Assembly (NCBI GenBank): GCA_963777775.1
Contig: CAVZRL010000009.1
Coordinates: 1,364,001 to 1,428,000, forward strand
Reading direction: 5' to 3'
From: WHSW01 sp963777775
GTDB lineage: Bacteria; Actinomycetota; Thermoleophilia; Solirubrobacterales; 70-9
DNA length: 64,000 bases
Made by a program: the position numbers and the translations under genes. Shown piece by piece: positions 8,982 through 16,292 of the stretch. Within the stretch, counting starts at the first letter, position 1; each line of letters starts with the position of its first letter. The notes under the pieces were generated by a model. It made no database searches and was not told the origin of the DNA. It worked only from the letters and a program-made list of their open reading frames with translations.

Positions 8982-9455
8982 ATGACGCATGGGACGCCCC
9001 GCAACGACCTGGTAGCGATTGCGTCGGCCCTGCCTTTCGCGCAGCACGTAGCCGCGATCCACGGGGTCGGGCCCCTGATCGGCCTCACCTTCGCGACCGA
9101 GATCGGCGACGTCTCGCGCTTCTCGTTGGCCGCGAAGCTGGTCGGCTATGCGGGCCTGGCGCCCCGGATCATCCAGTCGGGCGATCGCTCGGCGACCGGG
9201 CGGCTTTCAAAGGCCGGCCCGCGGACGCTTCGCTGGGCAGCGGTCGAGGCCGCAAACCAGGCCTGGCGGCCGACCAACCCCTTCCACGAGCACTATCGCC
9301 GCCTCGCCGAGCGCCACGGCACCAACCCGGCGAAGGTCTCGGTCGCCCGAAAGCTCTTGATCTGCTCCTGGCACATGCTCTCGCGCGGCCAGGTCTTCAA
9401 GCCGTCCCGCCCAAAGAGTGCCGCGGCGAGCGCCCTTCGCTTTCAGGCCGCCTGA
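8982..9455 (+). pseudogene. IS110-family transposase, C-terminal remnant
   Basis: The 157 residues match the C-terminal Transposase_20 (IS116/IS110/IS902) domain: HGVGPLIGLTFATEIGD, KLVGYAGLAPRIIQSG and SKAGPRTLRWAAVEAA, each quoted in part. The N-terminal DEDD catalytic domain is missing, and the bases just before the first ATG contain an in-frame stop. The element is therefore a non-autonomous fossil. I found no clear element ends. It marks past mobile-element activity at the left border of the island that carries the antiporter and arsenic genes. Confidence 0.85.
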
Positions 9456-9916
9456 CGGTCCCGCATGGAATTGAGAGGCCACGGCAGTCCCACGAACACT
9501 CTGCGCCCACGAGCGCCGAAAGAGAAATGAGCCCGACTCACAGACCTGGGAGCGAGGGAAGGTGGTGATGTCGCTGGCTTGACAGCGAGACGATGATCAA
9601 AGAGAAAGCGCAACGTTGCGAGGGTCAAGCGTTCCTCGGCGCGCAGATCGGATGCCGAGTACCAGCCACACCTGAAGTGACCCGCCTGCTTATGATCGTC
9701 GCGGAGTGCCGGGAAGACTGGTCGGCGAAGTCGTCGTCGAGCCTGGAGGTTTTCCCTGATTTCTCCGCAGCTCCTGACCTTTCGTCGTCAGCGCCAGTTG
9801 CGCGGACCTACCGGTGGAGTAGCCGTCGGCGCAGCAGCCCGTCGTCGGCTCCCTGACGCGCTCCCAACAGCACTTCCGACGCTCCGTCGTGCGACCGGCC
9901 CGGAGAGGCTGCCTCA
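9456..9916. other. 461-bp intergenic region upstream of the antiporter
   Basis: No intact gene is seen. The minus strand between about 9870 and 9720 reads RSAQLALTTKGQELRR in one frame, which resembles the LALT-x-x-G stretch after the wing of MarR regulators. Adjoining frames give LLRRRLLHR, so this may be a decayed MarR gene, but the match is short. The 12-bp perfect palindrome CGCAACGTTGCG at 9609-9620 is repeated after the antiporter gene and is listed separately. Confidence 0.4.
9605..9620. repeat. Copy 1 of a 16-bp repeat containing palindrome CGCAACGTTGCG, upstream of the antiporter
   Basis: AAAGCGCAACGTTGCG occurs here and again at 11227-11242, on the same strand, on either side of the antiporter gene. 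The last 12 bases form a perfect palindrome. It lies about 300 bp before the antiporter start. Confidence 0.6.
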
Positions 9917-11176
9917 ATGCCGCTAGCCCTGAGCGAGGGATTCCACGCAGGTGATCTCTACGTCCTCGGACTCCTCGGCCTCGGTCTGGCACTTGCGGTC
10001 GCGATCGCCGCCTTGTCTCACCAACACGAACGAGCTTTCTCGGCCGCTCTGATCTATGTGTTCCTGGGCGCCCTCGGTGCTCTCGCGATGTCGATCCTGG
10101 ACGTGCCACCGATCGACCCGCTGAGCGATCACGAACTGATCGAGCGACTCTCCGAGCTCGCCCTGGTCGTTGCGGTGTTCTCCGCCGGACTCACCGTCGA
10201 GCGCCACGTGCGACGGCGATCGGTGATCTCGGTCGCGATCCTCCTCCTCGTCGTCATGCCGCTGACAGTCGCGCTGATTGCCGTGTTCGGCTACTACGCG
10301 ATGGGGCTCTCCATCGGCGGTGCAGTGCTCCTCGGTGCGATTCTCGCTCCGACGGATCCGGTCCTCGCCGGGGACGTTGGCCTCGGGCCGCCGGGGTCCG
10401 AGCCCGTCGGAGAACCACGGTTCTCCCTCCACACCGAGGCTGCGATCAACGACGGGCTTGCGTCTCCGTTCATCGTTTTCGGGCTCTTCGTCGCAACGGA
10501 GGGCGGCAACTCGTGGATCGGGGAATGGGCATGGGCGGACGCCGCCTATGCCGTTGGCGTCGCCGTCGTCGTCGGAGCCTCGCTGGGAGCGGGAGCCGCA
10601 TGGCTGGTCACCCGTGCTCGGGCTCGTAGGCTGGTCTCGCGCGAGCTCGACGGTTTCGCTGCGATCGCCCTCGTCCTCGTCGTCTACGGACTCGCGGAGC
10701 TGGTCGGCTCCTACGGGCTAATCGCCCTGTTCGTAGCGGGCGTCGCCTTTCGCCGCTACGAGTTCGACCATGAGATCAACGCGAACATCCACCAAGGCGC
10801 GGACGTCGCCGGGACACTGCTGGAGCTGCTCGTCCTTCTTCTGCTCGGCTCGATGCTCACGCGTGCAGGACTGTCGGCTCCGGGGTGGAGCGGATGGCTG
10901 CTTGCTCCGCTACTCATCTTCGTCATCCGCCCGGCACTCGTGCTTGCCACCAGCGGACCTGGCGTCGCATCACGCCGCGAACGATTCTTTCTCGCATTCT
11001 TCGGGGTTCGCGGAGTCGCCGCGTTGTTCTATGCCGCGATCGTGGCGGGGTCGGGCGCTCTGTCAGCGGGGGAAGCAAACGTTGTCGTCTGGACAACGAT
11101 CGTCTGCGTGGTCTTCTCCATCGTCATTCACGGGAGTTCATCGACCGCGCTGACTCGCAGGCTGTTGCGTCGCTGA
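9917..11176 (+). CDS. Cation:proton antiporter, CPA1/NhaP-like
   Basis: A 419-residue polytopic protein with about 12 hydrophobic segments, of normal length for a tail-less NhaP/CPA1 antiporter. The ion-binding region APTDPVLAGDV (about residues 148-158) carries the family TDPV motif. The glutamate/asparagine-rich segment TEAAINDGLASPF (about 173-185) matches the NDG motif of this family. It would exchange Na+ or K+ for protons across the cytoplasmic membrane. It has no TrkA-type cytoplasmic tail. It lies alone between the IS110 remnant and the arsenic locus, and both flanks carry the same 16-bp palindrome-bearing repeat. Confidence 0.85.
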   Translation: MPLALSEGFHAGDLYVLGLLGLGLALAVAIAALSHQHERAFSAALIYVFLGALGALAMSILDVPPIDPLSDHELIERLSELALVVAVFSAGLTVERHVRRRSVISVAILLLVVMPLTVALIAVFGYYAMGLSIGGAVLLGAILAPTDPVLAGDVGLGPPGSEPVGEPRFSLHTEAAINDGLASPFIVFGLFVATEGGNSWIGEWAWADAAYAVGVAVVVGASLGAGAAWLVTRARARRLVSRELDGFAAIALVLVVYGLAELVGSYGLIALFVAGVAFRRYEFDHEINANIHQGADVAGTLLELLVLLLLGSMLTRAGLSAPGWSGWLLAPLLIFVIRPALVLATSGPGVASRRERFFLAFFGVRGVAALFYAAIVAGSGALSAGEANVVVWTTIVCVVFSIVIHGSSSTALTRRLLRR

Positions 11177-11226
11177 CTCGTGATTTGCTGAAAACGTCCG
11201 GTAATCGGAGTAGCCGCTTTGGACGA

Positions 11227-11242
11227 AAAGCGCAACGTTGCG
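11227..11242. repeat. Copy 2 of the 16-bp repeat, 3' of the antiporter
   Basis: AAAGCGCAACGTTGCG matches the copy at 9605-9620. It lies 50 bp after the antiporter stop. Its TTGCGC end also forms the left arm of a stem with GCGCAA at 11256-11261. Confidence 0.6.
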
Positions 11243-11261
11243 CCTCGCATGGGATGCGCAA
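11238..11261. terminator. Hairpin between convergent antiporter and metallophosphoesterase genes
   Basis: TTGCGC at 11238-11243 pairs with GCGCAA at 11256-11261, and four of the six inner positions can also pair. The stem could serve as a two-way terminator. No strong U-tract follows, and the overlap with the repeated palindrome leaves an operator role open. Confidence 0.35.
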
Positions 11262-11297
11262 CGCCCCCGCCCGAAGCGCTGGCCACCGTGTTCGCGC

Positions 11298-12017
11298 CTA
11301 GCCGGCCGAGATGAGCTGGTGCCCGAGCGCGTCAGGGAGGCCTGTCTCGCGCATCTCGGCAGCGACGTCCTCGGCGGGATAGTCGATGCGCGGCAACTCG
11401 ACGCGAACATCCGGATCGCCTCCAGACAGGACGGCGAAGCATCCACGCGGATCTCCATCTTTGGGCTTGCCGACCGAGCCGCAGTTGACGAAGAGCACGC
11501 CTCCGTACTCGTGGGCCCAGGGCTTGTGGGTGTGGCCGAAGACCAGGACGTCGCAGTCGGCGCCGGCGGCGATGCGCTCGAAGGTCTTGGCCGGCTTGTC
11601 CTCAAACAGATACTCGTTGACCTTGCGCGGGGAACCGTGAACCAGCCGGACCCGCTTACCGGCGAGCTCGAACCGCAGGTCGAACGGCAGGCCGCGCATG
11701 AAGTCCTTCGATTGCTGGTCGGTGTGCTCGAGCGTCCACGCGACAGATAGCTGGCCGAGCTCGCGGTCGTGGGGCGTGAGGTAGGCGCAGCCGCAGTCCT
11801 CGTTGTTGCGGGCGATGGCCCAGTCGTAGTTGCCGTAGATCGTCGGGATGCCTCGGTCCTCGATCAGATGGCAAACCTCGTTCGGCCGCGGACCGTAGCC
11901 GACAAGGTCGCCGCCGCAGTAGACGGTCTCGATCTCCTGGTCGTCGATCCAGATCAGGCTCGCTTCCAGGGCCGCGAGGTTCGCGTGGACATCCGTGATG
12001 ACGGCGATGCGGGTCAT
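11298..12017 (-). CDS. Calcineurin-like metallophosphoesterase (YfcE/MJ0936-like) in arsenic locus
   Basis: A 239-residue cytoplasmic enzyme with the full metallophosphoesterase motif set: TDVHANLAALEA (D8, H10), GGDLVGYGP, YGNYDW, LVHGSP and FGHTHKP. Two metal ions bound by these residues would cleave a phosphoester, but the substrate is unknown. It is the last intact gene of the minus-strand arsenic operon, starting about 4 bp after a short membrane-peptide reading frame and overlapping the end of the truncated aquaporin frame. Such genes recur in actinobacterial ars clusters in my recollection, with no established role in arsenic chemistry. Confidence 0.85.
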   Translation of the reverse strand: MTRIAVITDVHANLAALEASLIWIDDQEIETVYCGGDLVGYGPRPNEVCHLIEDRGIPTIYGNYDWAIARNNEDCGCAYLTPHDRELGQLSVAWTLEHTDQQSKDFMRGLPFDLRFELAGKRVRLVHGSPRKVNEYLFEDKPAKTFERIAAGADCDVLVFGHTHKPWAHEYGGVLFVNCGSVGKPKDGDPRGCFAVLSGGDPDVRVELPRIDYPAEDVAAEMRETGLPDALGHQLISAG

Positions 12018-12367
12018 CGTCTACTTGTCCGCGATGATGATGAGGCCGACGACGAGCCCAGCGATGACGCACGCAGCGGCGAGCAGGGCCAATAGGCCCC
12101 AGAATCCGGTTTCCAAGGTGCGTCCATCCAGCCGCGAGTCGCGCGCTCGCGTCCAGCCGAGCCTGGGTTGATATGCGCGCCCGAGAGATGGCCGGTCGCG
12201 TAGACCATGACCATGATGATCAGGCCGAATACGAGTCCGATCCCGACCGTGCCCAGCGCGCTGTCGTAGACCGTGTTGGCGACGATCGCGCCGCAGCCAG
12301 CGAAGACGAGCCCAAACGTTGCGAGGCCCTCGGCCAACGAACGCCGCGCTAAGTCAGGCCCCGTCAA
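12014..12367 (-). pseudogene. Truncated aquaporin (MIP family) ending at the first NPA box
   Basis: Starting at TTG 12367, which overlaps the arsC stop region, the frame reads the first helices of a MIP channel: SLAEGLATFGLVFAGCGAIV, then GLVFGLIIMVMVYATGHLSG, then AHINP. Homology stops at the first NPA box (AHINPG instead of NPAVT) and the remaining residues are unrelated. A full aquaporin has about 230 residues and two NPA boxes, and only about 70 remain. Aquaglyceroporins in ars operons normally move As(III), so this operon has lost that route. An internal deletion joining to the downstream small membrane frame is the simplest cause. Confidence 0.7.
12021..12116 (-). CDS. Possible small membrane peptide (31 residues) in ars operon
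   Basis: Reading from TTG at 12116 gives LETGFWGLLALLAAACVIAG and a further hydrophobic stretch ending VGLIIIADK before TAG. It is a single clean transmembrane helix with a charged tail. The frame differs from that of the truncated aquaporin. It may be a real small protein between arsC and the metallophosphoesterase, or the 3' remnant of a deleted gene. The start is not supported by a strong ribosome site, so confidence is low. Confidence 0.35.
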   Translation of the reverse strand: METGFWGLLALLAAACVIAGLVVGLIIIADK

Positions 12368-13004
12368 CCCGGTCCCTGTCAGCGAGGACCTCCGCCAGCA
12401 GCCGCTCGACTCGGGACTCAATCTCGTCGCGGATCTCACGCACCGTTTCGAGGTCCTGGCCGTCGGGGTCTGCGAGCTCCCAGTCTTCATAACGCTTGCC
12501 CGGGTAGATCGGACATGCGTCGCCGCAGCCCATGGTGATCACCGCATCCGCGGCCTCGACGAACTCGTCGGTAAGCGGCTTTGGAAACTCATCCGCGACG
12601 TCGACGTCGATCTCAGCCATCGCCTCCGCCACCATCGGATTGATCTCCTCTGCGGGGTCGGAGCCGGCGGTGCGGATGTGAACCCGGCCCTGGGCCAGTT
12701 TCCTGAGCAGACCCGCGGCGATTTGCGAGCGCCCGGCGTTATGAACGCAGACGAACAGGACCTCGGGAATGTCCTTGGCGATCTCGCCCTTGACCTGAGC
12801 CAAGGCCCGAAGTCGCTCACGGGCGAACCGGTGGACGAAGAGCGGCAGGAAGTCGGTTAGCCGAGCGCCCTCCATGCGATCGATCGACTCCGAGACGTAA
12901 CGCTCGATCGTCTCCGGCCCGAAGACGCCTCGAAACTCTTCGGTCAGACCCGCGATCTCGCTGGCGAACGCCTTTCGGCTGATCGGGTCCATTTGCGTTG
13001 GCAT
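12354..13004 (-). CDS. arsC: Arsenate reductase, low-molecular-weight phosphatase type, with N-terminal helical extension
   Basis: A 216-residue enzyme that reduces arsenate to arsenite. The start ATG at 13004 has GGTGGAGGT upstream, and the longer frame would run into the promoter. Residues 1-75 form a helical extension seen in actinobacterial members. The catalytic phosphatase loop is CVHNAGRSQ, about residues 86-94. The downstream pair in MGCGDACP provides the cysteines for the disulfide cascade, and ELADPDGQ matches the family acid loop. Reduction probably uses a thioredoxin-type partner. It is divergent from arsR and is the first gene of the minus-strand operon. Confidence 0.9.
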   Translation of the reverse strand: MPTQMDPISRKAFASEIAGLTEEFRGVFGPETIERYVSESIDRMEGARLTDFLPLFVHRFARERLRALAQVKGEIAKDIPEVLFVCVHNAGRSQIAAGLLRKLAQGRVHIRTAGSDPAEEINPMVAEAMAEIDVDVADEFPKPLTDEFVEAADAVITMGCGDACPIYPGKRYEDWELADPDGQDLETVREIRDEIESRVERLLAEVLADRDRVDGA

Positions 13005-13053
13005 CGGTGACCTCCACCTGCCCCGTGTCGGTTGTTTCTCCCGCGCAGGCGCG

Positions 13054-13105
13054 AGCATAACATTGACAAGCGTCATTTCAATCAGCTATCGTCCATATAG
13101 ATGGA
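13054..13105. promoter_or_regulatory. Divergent arsC / arsR promoters with ArsR-type operator
   Basis: For arsR, TTGACA at 13063-13068 and TATCGT at 13087-13092 are spaced by 18 bp. For arsC on the other strand, TTGAAA (13081-13076) and TATGCT (13059-13054) are spaced by 16 bp. The inverted repeat TCCAT-ATAG-ATGGA at 13092-13105 overlaps the end of the arsR -10 box and is the likely ArsR operator. GGAGGG before 13130 is the arsR ribosome site. Confidence 0.65.
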
Positions 13106-13129
13106 TGTCGATTTGCGGCGGAGGGAAAC

Positions 13130-13480
13130 ATGACTGCACTGGAGCTGGCGCCGAAGCAAAAGCGCGCCAAGGGCGAGGTCTGCTGCGAGCCGGTCGTCTA
13201 CCCCGACATCGAGCGTGAGCACGCCGAACGCATGGCCGCTGTGGCCAAGGCGCTCGGCGATCCGGTGCGGATGCAGCTCGTTGACGTGCTGCGAAAGCAC
13301 GCGGGCAAGGTCTGCGTCTGCGAGCTCGTGCCGTTGTTCGACCTGTCGCAGCCGACCGTCTCCCACCACCTGAAGAAGCTGCGCGAGGCCGGCATCGTCG
13401 GCTCTGAGCGCGAGGGGTTGTGGGCCTACTACTACGTCAAGCCCGAGGCACTGGAGGAACTGAGCACATGGCTGAGCTAG
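13130..13480 (+). CDS. arsR: ArsR/SmtB-family arsenic-responsive repressor
   Basis: A 116-residue winged-helix repressor. The recognition helix region reads LSQPTVSHHLKKLREAGIV. The metalloid site KVCVCELV (CxC, about residues 63-65) matches the alpha-3 ELCVCDL motif of classical ArsR, where the cysteines bind As(III) and release DNA. An additional CC pair near residue 22 (EVCCEPV) could add ligands. It leads the plus-strand operon arsR-arsM-diiron protein, overlapping arsM by 13 bp, and faces arsC across a shared promoter, so it probably represses both directions. Confidence 0.92.
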   Translation: MTALELAPKQKRAKGEVCCEPVVYPDIEREHAERMAAVAKALGDPVRMQLVDVLRKHAGKVCVCELVPLFDLSQPTVSHHLKKLREAGIVGSEREGLWAYYYVKPEALEELSTWLS

Positions 13481-14382
13481 AGACCGTTGACCGAGAGCCA
13501 GCTGGCTCTAGTTGTTGTTCGCGGCCGGCACAGGAGAGCTGCTGTGAGCCCGAGGCCAAGGGCGAATGCTGTGGGCCCGAGCATGAGGCCGGGACCTGCG
13601 GCTGCAGCGCTGGGGCCGAGGCGGTTCCCGACGACGCCGGCGAGCTGCGCGAGACCGTGCGCGGCCGCTACAAGAAGGCGGCTGAGGCGGCGAGCACGGG
13701 CGAGGCCTCCTGCTGCGGTGACGTGGCTGTGATCACCGACGAGCAGCGCGACGCCTTCGGCTCGGGTCTCTACGACTCCGACGATGACGACGCCCTGCCC
13801 GAGGCAGCCCACCTGGCCAGCCTCGGCTGCGGCAATCCGACCGCGGTTGCGGAGCTGCACGAGGGCGAGACGGTCCTCGACCTCGGCTCCGGCGGCGGCA
13901 TCGACGTGCTGCTCTCAGCCCGGCGGGTCGGTCCGAGCGGCAAGGCCTACGGCCTGGACATGACCGACGAAATGCTCGAGCTCGCGCGGCGCAACCAGGC
14001 CGACGCTGAGGTCGAGAACGTCGAGTTCGTCAAGGGCACGATCGAGGACGTCCCGCTGCCTGATGACTCGGTCGACGTGATCATCTCCAACTGCGTGATC
14101 AACCTGAGCGCGGACAAGCCCGCCGTCTTCGGTGAAGCGGCGCGCGTGCTGAGGCCCGGCGGCCGCTTCGCCGTCAGCGACGTCGTCGCCGACGAGGGCA
14201 TGGACGAATCGACCCGCCAGAGCATGCAGGAGTGGACAGGCTGCATCGCCGGGGCTCTGACCCGTGCCGACTACGCGAGGCAGCTGGGCGCCGCGGGCTT
14301 CGAGGCCGTAGAGATCCAAGAGACCCATCGCGTCCACGAGCGCGCGGCCTCGGCCATCATCCGGGCCAGGGTGGTTCGTTGA
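13468..14382 (+). CDS. arsM: Arsenite S-adenosylmethionine methyltransferase
   Basis: A 304-residue class I methyltransferase that converts As(III) to methylated arsenicals. The SAM site is VLDLGSGGGIDVLL. The three conserved arsenic-binding cysteines appear in SLGCGNP, SNCVINLS and EWTGCIAGAL. The ATG at 13468 lies inside the arsR 3' end. The first 60 residues form an unusual cysteine-rich leader with three CC pairs and a CGC motif, which may hold arsenic or another metal before transfer. The following diiron-protein gene overlaps its stop by 4 bp, so the two products are made together. Confidence 0.92.
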   Translation: MAELETVDREPAGSSCCSRPAQESCCEPEAKGECCGPEHEAGTCGCSAGAEAVPDDAGELRETVRGRYKKAAEAASTGEASCCGDVAVITDEQRDAFGSGLYDSDDDDALPEAAHLASLGCGNPTAVAELHEGETVLDLGSGGGIDVLLSARRVGPSGKAYGLDMTDEMLELARRNQADAEVENVEFVKGTIEDVPLPDDSVDVIISNCVINLSADKPAVFGEAARVLRPGGRFAVSDVVADEGMDESTRQSMQEWTGCIAGALTRADYARQLGAAGFEAVEIQETHRVHERAASAIIRARVVR

Positions 14383-15221
14383 CCCAAGCAGAGATCCAGC
14401 TCAACGATCCGCAGACCCTCTACGAGCGCTGGGAGGACTCACAGTGGAGCCCGTTCGCGATCGACCTCGAGCGCGACCAGGCGCAGTGGGGTGAGCTCGA
14501 CGACGAGGACCGCGGCCTCATCTACTGGGTGCTGGCCTCACTCATGGTCGCCGAGGAGCGGATCACGACCAAGTTCTCGGGCCTGGTCGGCGCCTACGGC
14601 AGCGAGGAGGAGGCGACCTTTCTCGCCACCCAGCAGGTCGACGAGGCGCGCCACATGCAGTTCTACGCCCGATTTCAGGCCGAGGTCGTCGACTCGCCGG
14701 CCGAGATCGCCGCGCACATCAAACGGGCCCGGCACGAGGTCACGCCAGCCTTCCGCAAGATCTTCGATGAGGCCTTGGTGGAGGCCCACGAGAAGCTCGT
14801 CGGTGCGCCCGAGGACCTAGCCGCCAAGGTTCGGTTCGTGACCATCTACCACGTGCTCCTCGAGGCGACGCTCGGGCTGACCACGTTCCGGTTCGCGACC
14901 GAGTACCTGGAACGGGAGGGCCTGCTGCCCGGGTTTGTCGAGGGCTACTCGAAGATCCACCACGACGAAACCCGTCACATCGGCTACGGCGTCTGGTTCC
15001 TTCGCGAGGCCGTCCGCGAGCATCCCGAAGCGGCCGAGGCCGTCCGCGAGACGCTGCGCGATCTGCTGCCGTCCGTCGCGGAGGCGCTCGGCGGAGCCGG
15101 CGACGGATCCGGCACCGACATCGAGCGGCTCGGCGTGAGCGCGGACGAGGTCCGAGACTTCGCACTCACGGGGCTGACCCGGCGGCTCGACATCATCGGC
15201 GTGCCGTTGGGCAATCTCTAA
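14379..15221 (+). CDS. R2-like / ferritin-like diiron oxidase coupled to arsM
   Basis: A 280-residue protein of the ribonucleotide-reductase small-subunit (R2/R2lox) superfamily. The TTG start at 14379 overlaps the arsM stop (TTGA). All expected metal ligands are visible: Glu in MVAEERITTKF, EARH in DEARHMQFY, Glu in HVLLEATLGL and ETRH in HHDETRHIGYG. No R1 partner is nearby and the protein is shorter than typical class I R2 (about 320-380), so a true nucleotide reductase role is unlikely. An R2lox-type oxidase acting on an arsenical or a lipid-like ligand is possible. The coupling to arsM is direct, and the substrate is inference. Confidence 0.8.
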   Translation: MTQAEIQLNDPQTLYERWEDSQWSPFAIDLERDQAQWGELDDEDRGLIYWVLASLMVAEERITTKFSGLVGAYGSEEEATFLATQQVDEARHMQFYARFQAEVVDSPAEIAAHIKRARHEVTPAFRKIFDEALVEAHEKLVGAPEDLAAKVRFVTIYHVLLEATLGLTTFRFATEYLEREGLLPGFVEGYSKIHHDETRHIGYGVWFLREAVREHPEAAEAVRETLRDLLPSVAEALGGAGDGSGTDIERLGVSADEVRDFALTGLTRRLDIIGVPLGNL

Positions 15222-15629
15222 GTCGCCCTGGCGCGCGGCGGGCTCGCGCGTGGCACGCGCATGAGTGCGAGGAGGGCGACCACCATCGCGACGGCCGGGA
15301 TGACGAACGCGACCGTGGGTGAGGCCGCCGCGTAGAGGATGCCGACGATCGTGCTGGCGATCAGGTTGCCGAAGCTCTGGATCGCCGCCAGGGCGCCGAA
15401 GCTCGAGCCGCGCAGGTCGTTGGGGCGAGCGTTGCGACCGCGGAGTGCTCGGCTGTCTCGACGGCGCCGATCCCGATCCGGCGGCGATGAAGAACAGGGC
15501 AATCAGCGGGATCGAGGCCCCGACGAAGGCAAAGCCCGCGTAAGCAAGGGCGAAGGCGCCGATCCCGATGGCCAGGACTCGCACCGGTGTGGTCGAGTCG
15601 GCCAGCCGGCCGGCCGGGACGCTGAACAC
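15218..15629 (-). pseudogene. MFS transporter, C-terminal half only, two frameshifts
   Basis: Three frames read in order give an MFS C-terminal half: PAGRLADSTTPVRVLAIGIG with two helices, then GAVETAEHSAVATLAP, then DLRGSSFGALAAIQSFGNL and two final helices. The N-terminal half is absent. The pattern VETAEH followed by LRGSSFG is typical of a metal/drug MFS group found near ars genes. It overlaps the diiron gene end to end by 4 bp. It is dead as it stands and marks the right part of the island. Confidence 0.75.
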
Positions 15630-15670
15630 AGTTGAACATCGTTAGAACGCGCGGCGATCAGGCGCTACAT

Positions 15671-15688
15671 TCCGCATGATCATGCGGA
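15671..15688. repeat. Perfect 18-bp palindrome at the right island edge
   Basis: TCCGCATGATCATGCGGA equals its own reverse complement. It lies between the broken MFS gene and the sufT remnant, in sequence with no gene. A dimeric DNA-binding protein or recombinase site would fit. No second copy was seen. Confidence 0.6.
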
Positions 15689-15710
15689 GGATCGAGGCTC
15701 TGTCGTCGGT

Positions 15711-15749
15711 GATGATGAGCGAGGACGCGAAGTTCGCTTTGGCTACTAA
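15711..15749 (+). pseudogene. Remnant of a second sufT 3' end
   Basis: The bases read MMSEDAKFA, then after restoring one lost base G-Y-stop. This matches the C-terminus MMTDDAKFALGY of sufT at 8193-8489, with differences at several synonymous and other positions. It is too diverged for a recent duplication and lacks the rest of the gene. Its position at the far side of the island suggests that the island's borders derive from sufT-like sequence. Confidence 0.55.
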
Positions 15750-15812
15750 GCCGCTTGGCCCATGGCTGACGAAGCTCGCTGAGGCGAGCAGGGCTAGGGC
15801 GTGAGCGCTGAG

Positions 15813-16214
15813 CTACTCCGACAGCCCGGCGGCTTCGAGGGCGGACTCCCAGCTGAAATGCACGTCCACCCGCGCCAGCTGGCCATCCAAGACTTCGGCG
15901 ATCCACCCGACGGGCAGTTCCATCGCGTTACCCCCGGCCTTGATCTGTCCGCGCTGAACCAGAAGCGCCAAAGCCCGATTGCCGCCGAGATCGACCACTC
16001 GCTCCAGGTCCAGACGGTAATCGTCGAAGTTCTGTCCCCAGGACTCGGCGAGCTCGCGCAGCCCCTCGCGTCCTCTATAGACCTGCTTCTCCAGCCACTC
16101 GGGCGGCGCGTTCCAGGCGAGCTCGGGGTGGACGTAGGCAAGCGCCGCATCCAAGCCACGCGTGTTGAACGCCTCGACGACGCGGTTCACCGCCTCCACG
16201 TTCTCCTGCGACAT
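15813..16214 (-). CDS. SnoaL-like / NTF2-superfamily protein
   Basis: A 133-residue single-domain alpha+beta barrel protein. The start MSQENVEAVNRVVEAFNTRG, the acidic-aromatic segment HPELAWNAPPEW, and the ending ESALEAAGLSE are typical of the small SnoaL-like proteins common in actinobacteria. Members may be enzymes (polyketide cyclases, ketosteroid isomerases) or ligand-binding proteins. No catalytic set can be named here. A paralogue lies at 19153-19557 with the same MSQE start and an EALEAAGLQE end. Confidence 0.75.
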   Translation of the reverse strand: MSQENVEAVNRVVEAFNTRGLDAALAYVHPELAWNAPPEWLEKQVYRGREGLRELAESWGQNFDDYRLDLERVVDLGGNRALALLVQRGQIKAGGNAMELPVGWIAEVLDGQLARVDVHFSWESALEAAGLSE

Positions 16215-16292
16215 CGCCCGCGCAGTATCGCGCGGCGACCCTCCTCGGTCCGCGACCTTGAGCTTGTCCTTGCCGGGAGGGGCGGGGCGTCG

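Noticed and set aside
9690..9880. Possible MarR regulator on the minus strand before the antiporter
   Set aside because: Only a short LALTTKG-like stretch matches, frames are broken and no helix-turn-helix is visible. Too weak to annotate as a gene.
12314..12326. Third near-copy of the AACGTTGCGAGG part of the antiporter-flanking repeat
   Set aside because: It lies inside the conserved coding sequence of the aquaporin remnant (LATFGLVF) and lacks the palindrome arm, so it is probably coincidence.
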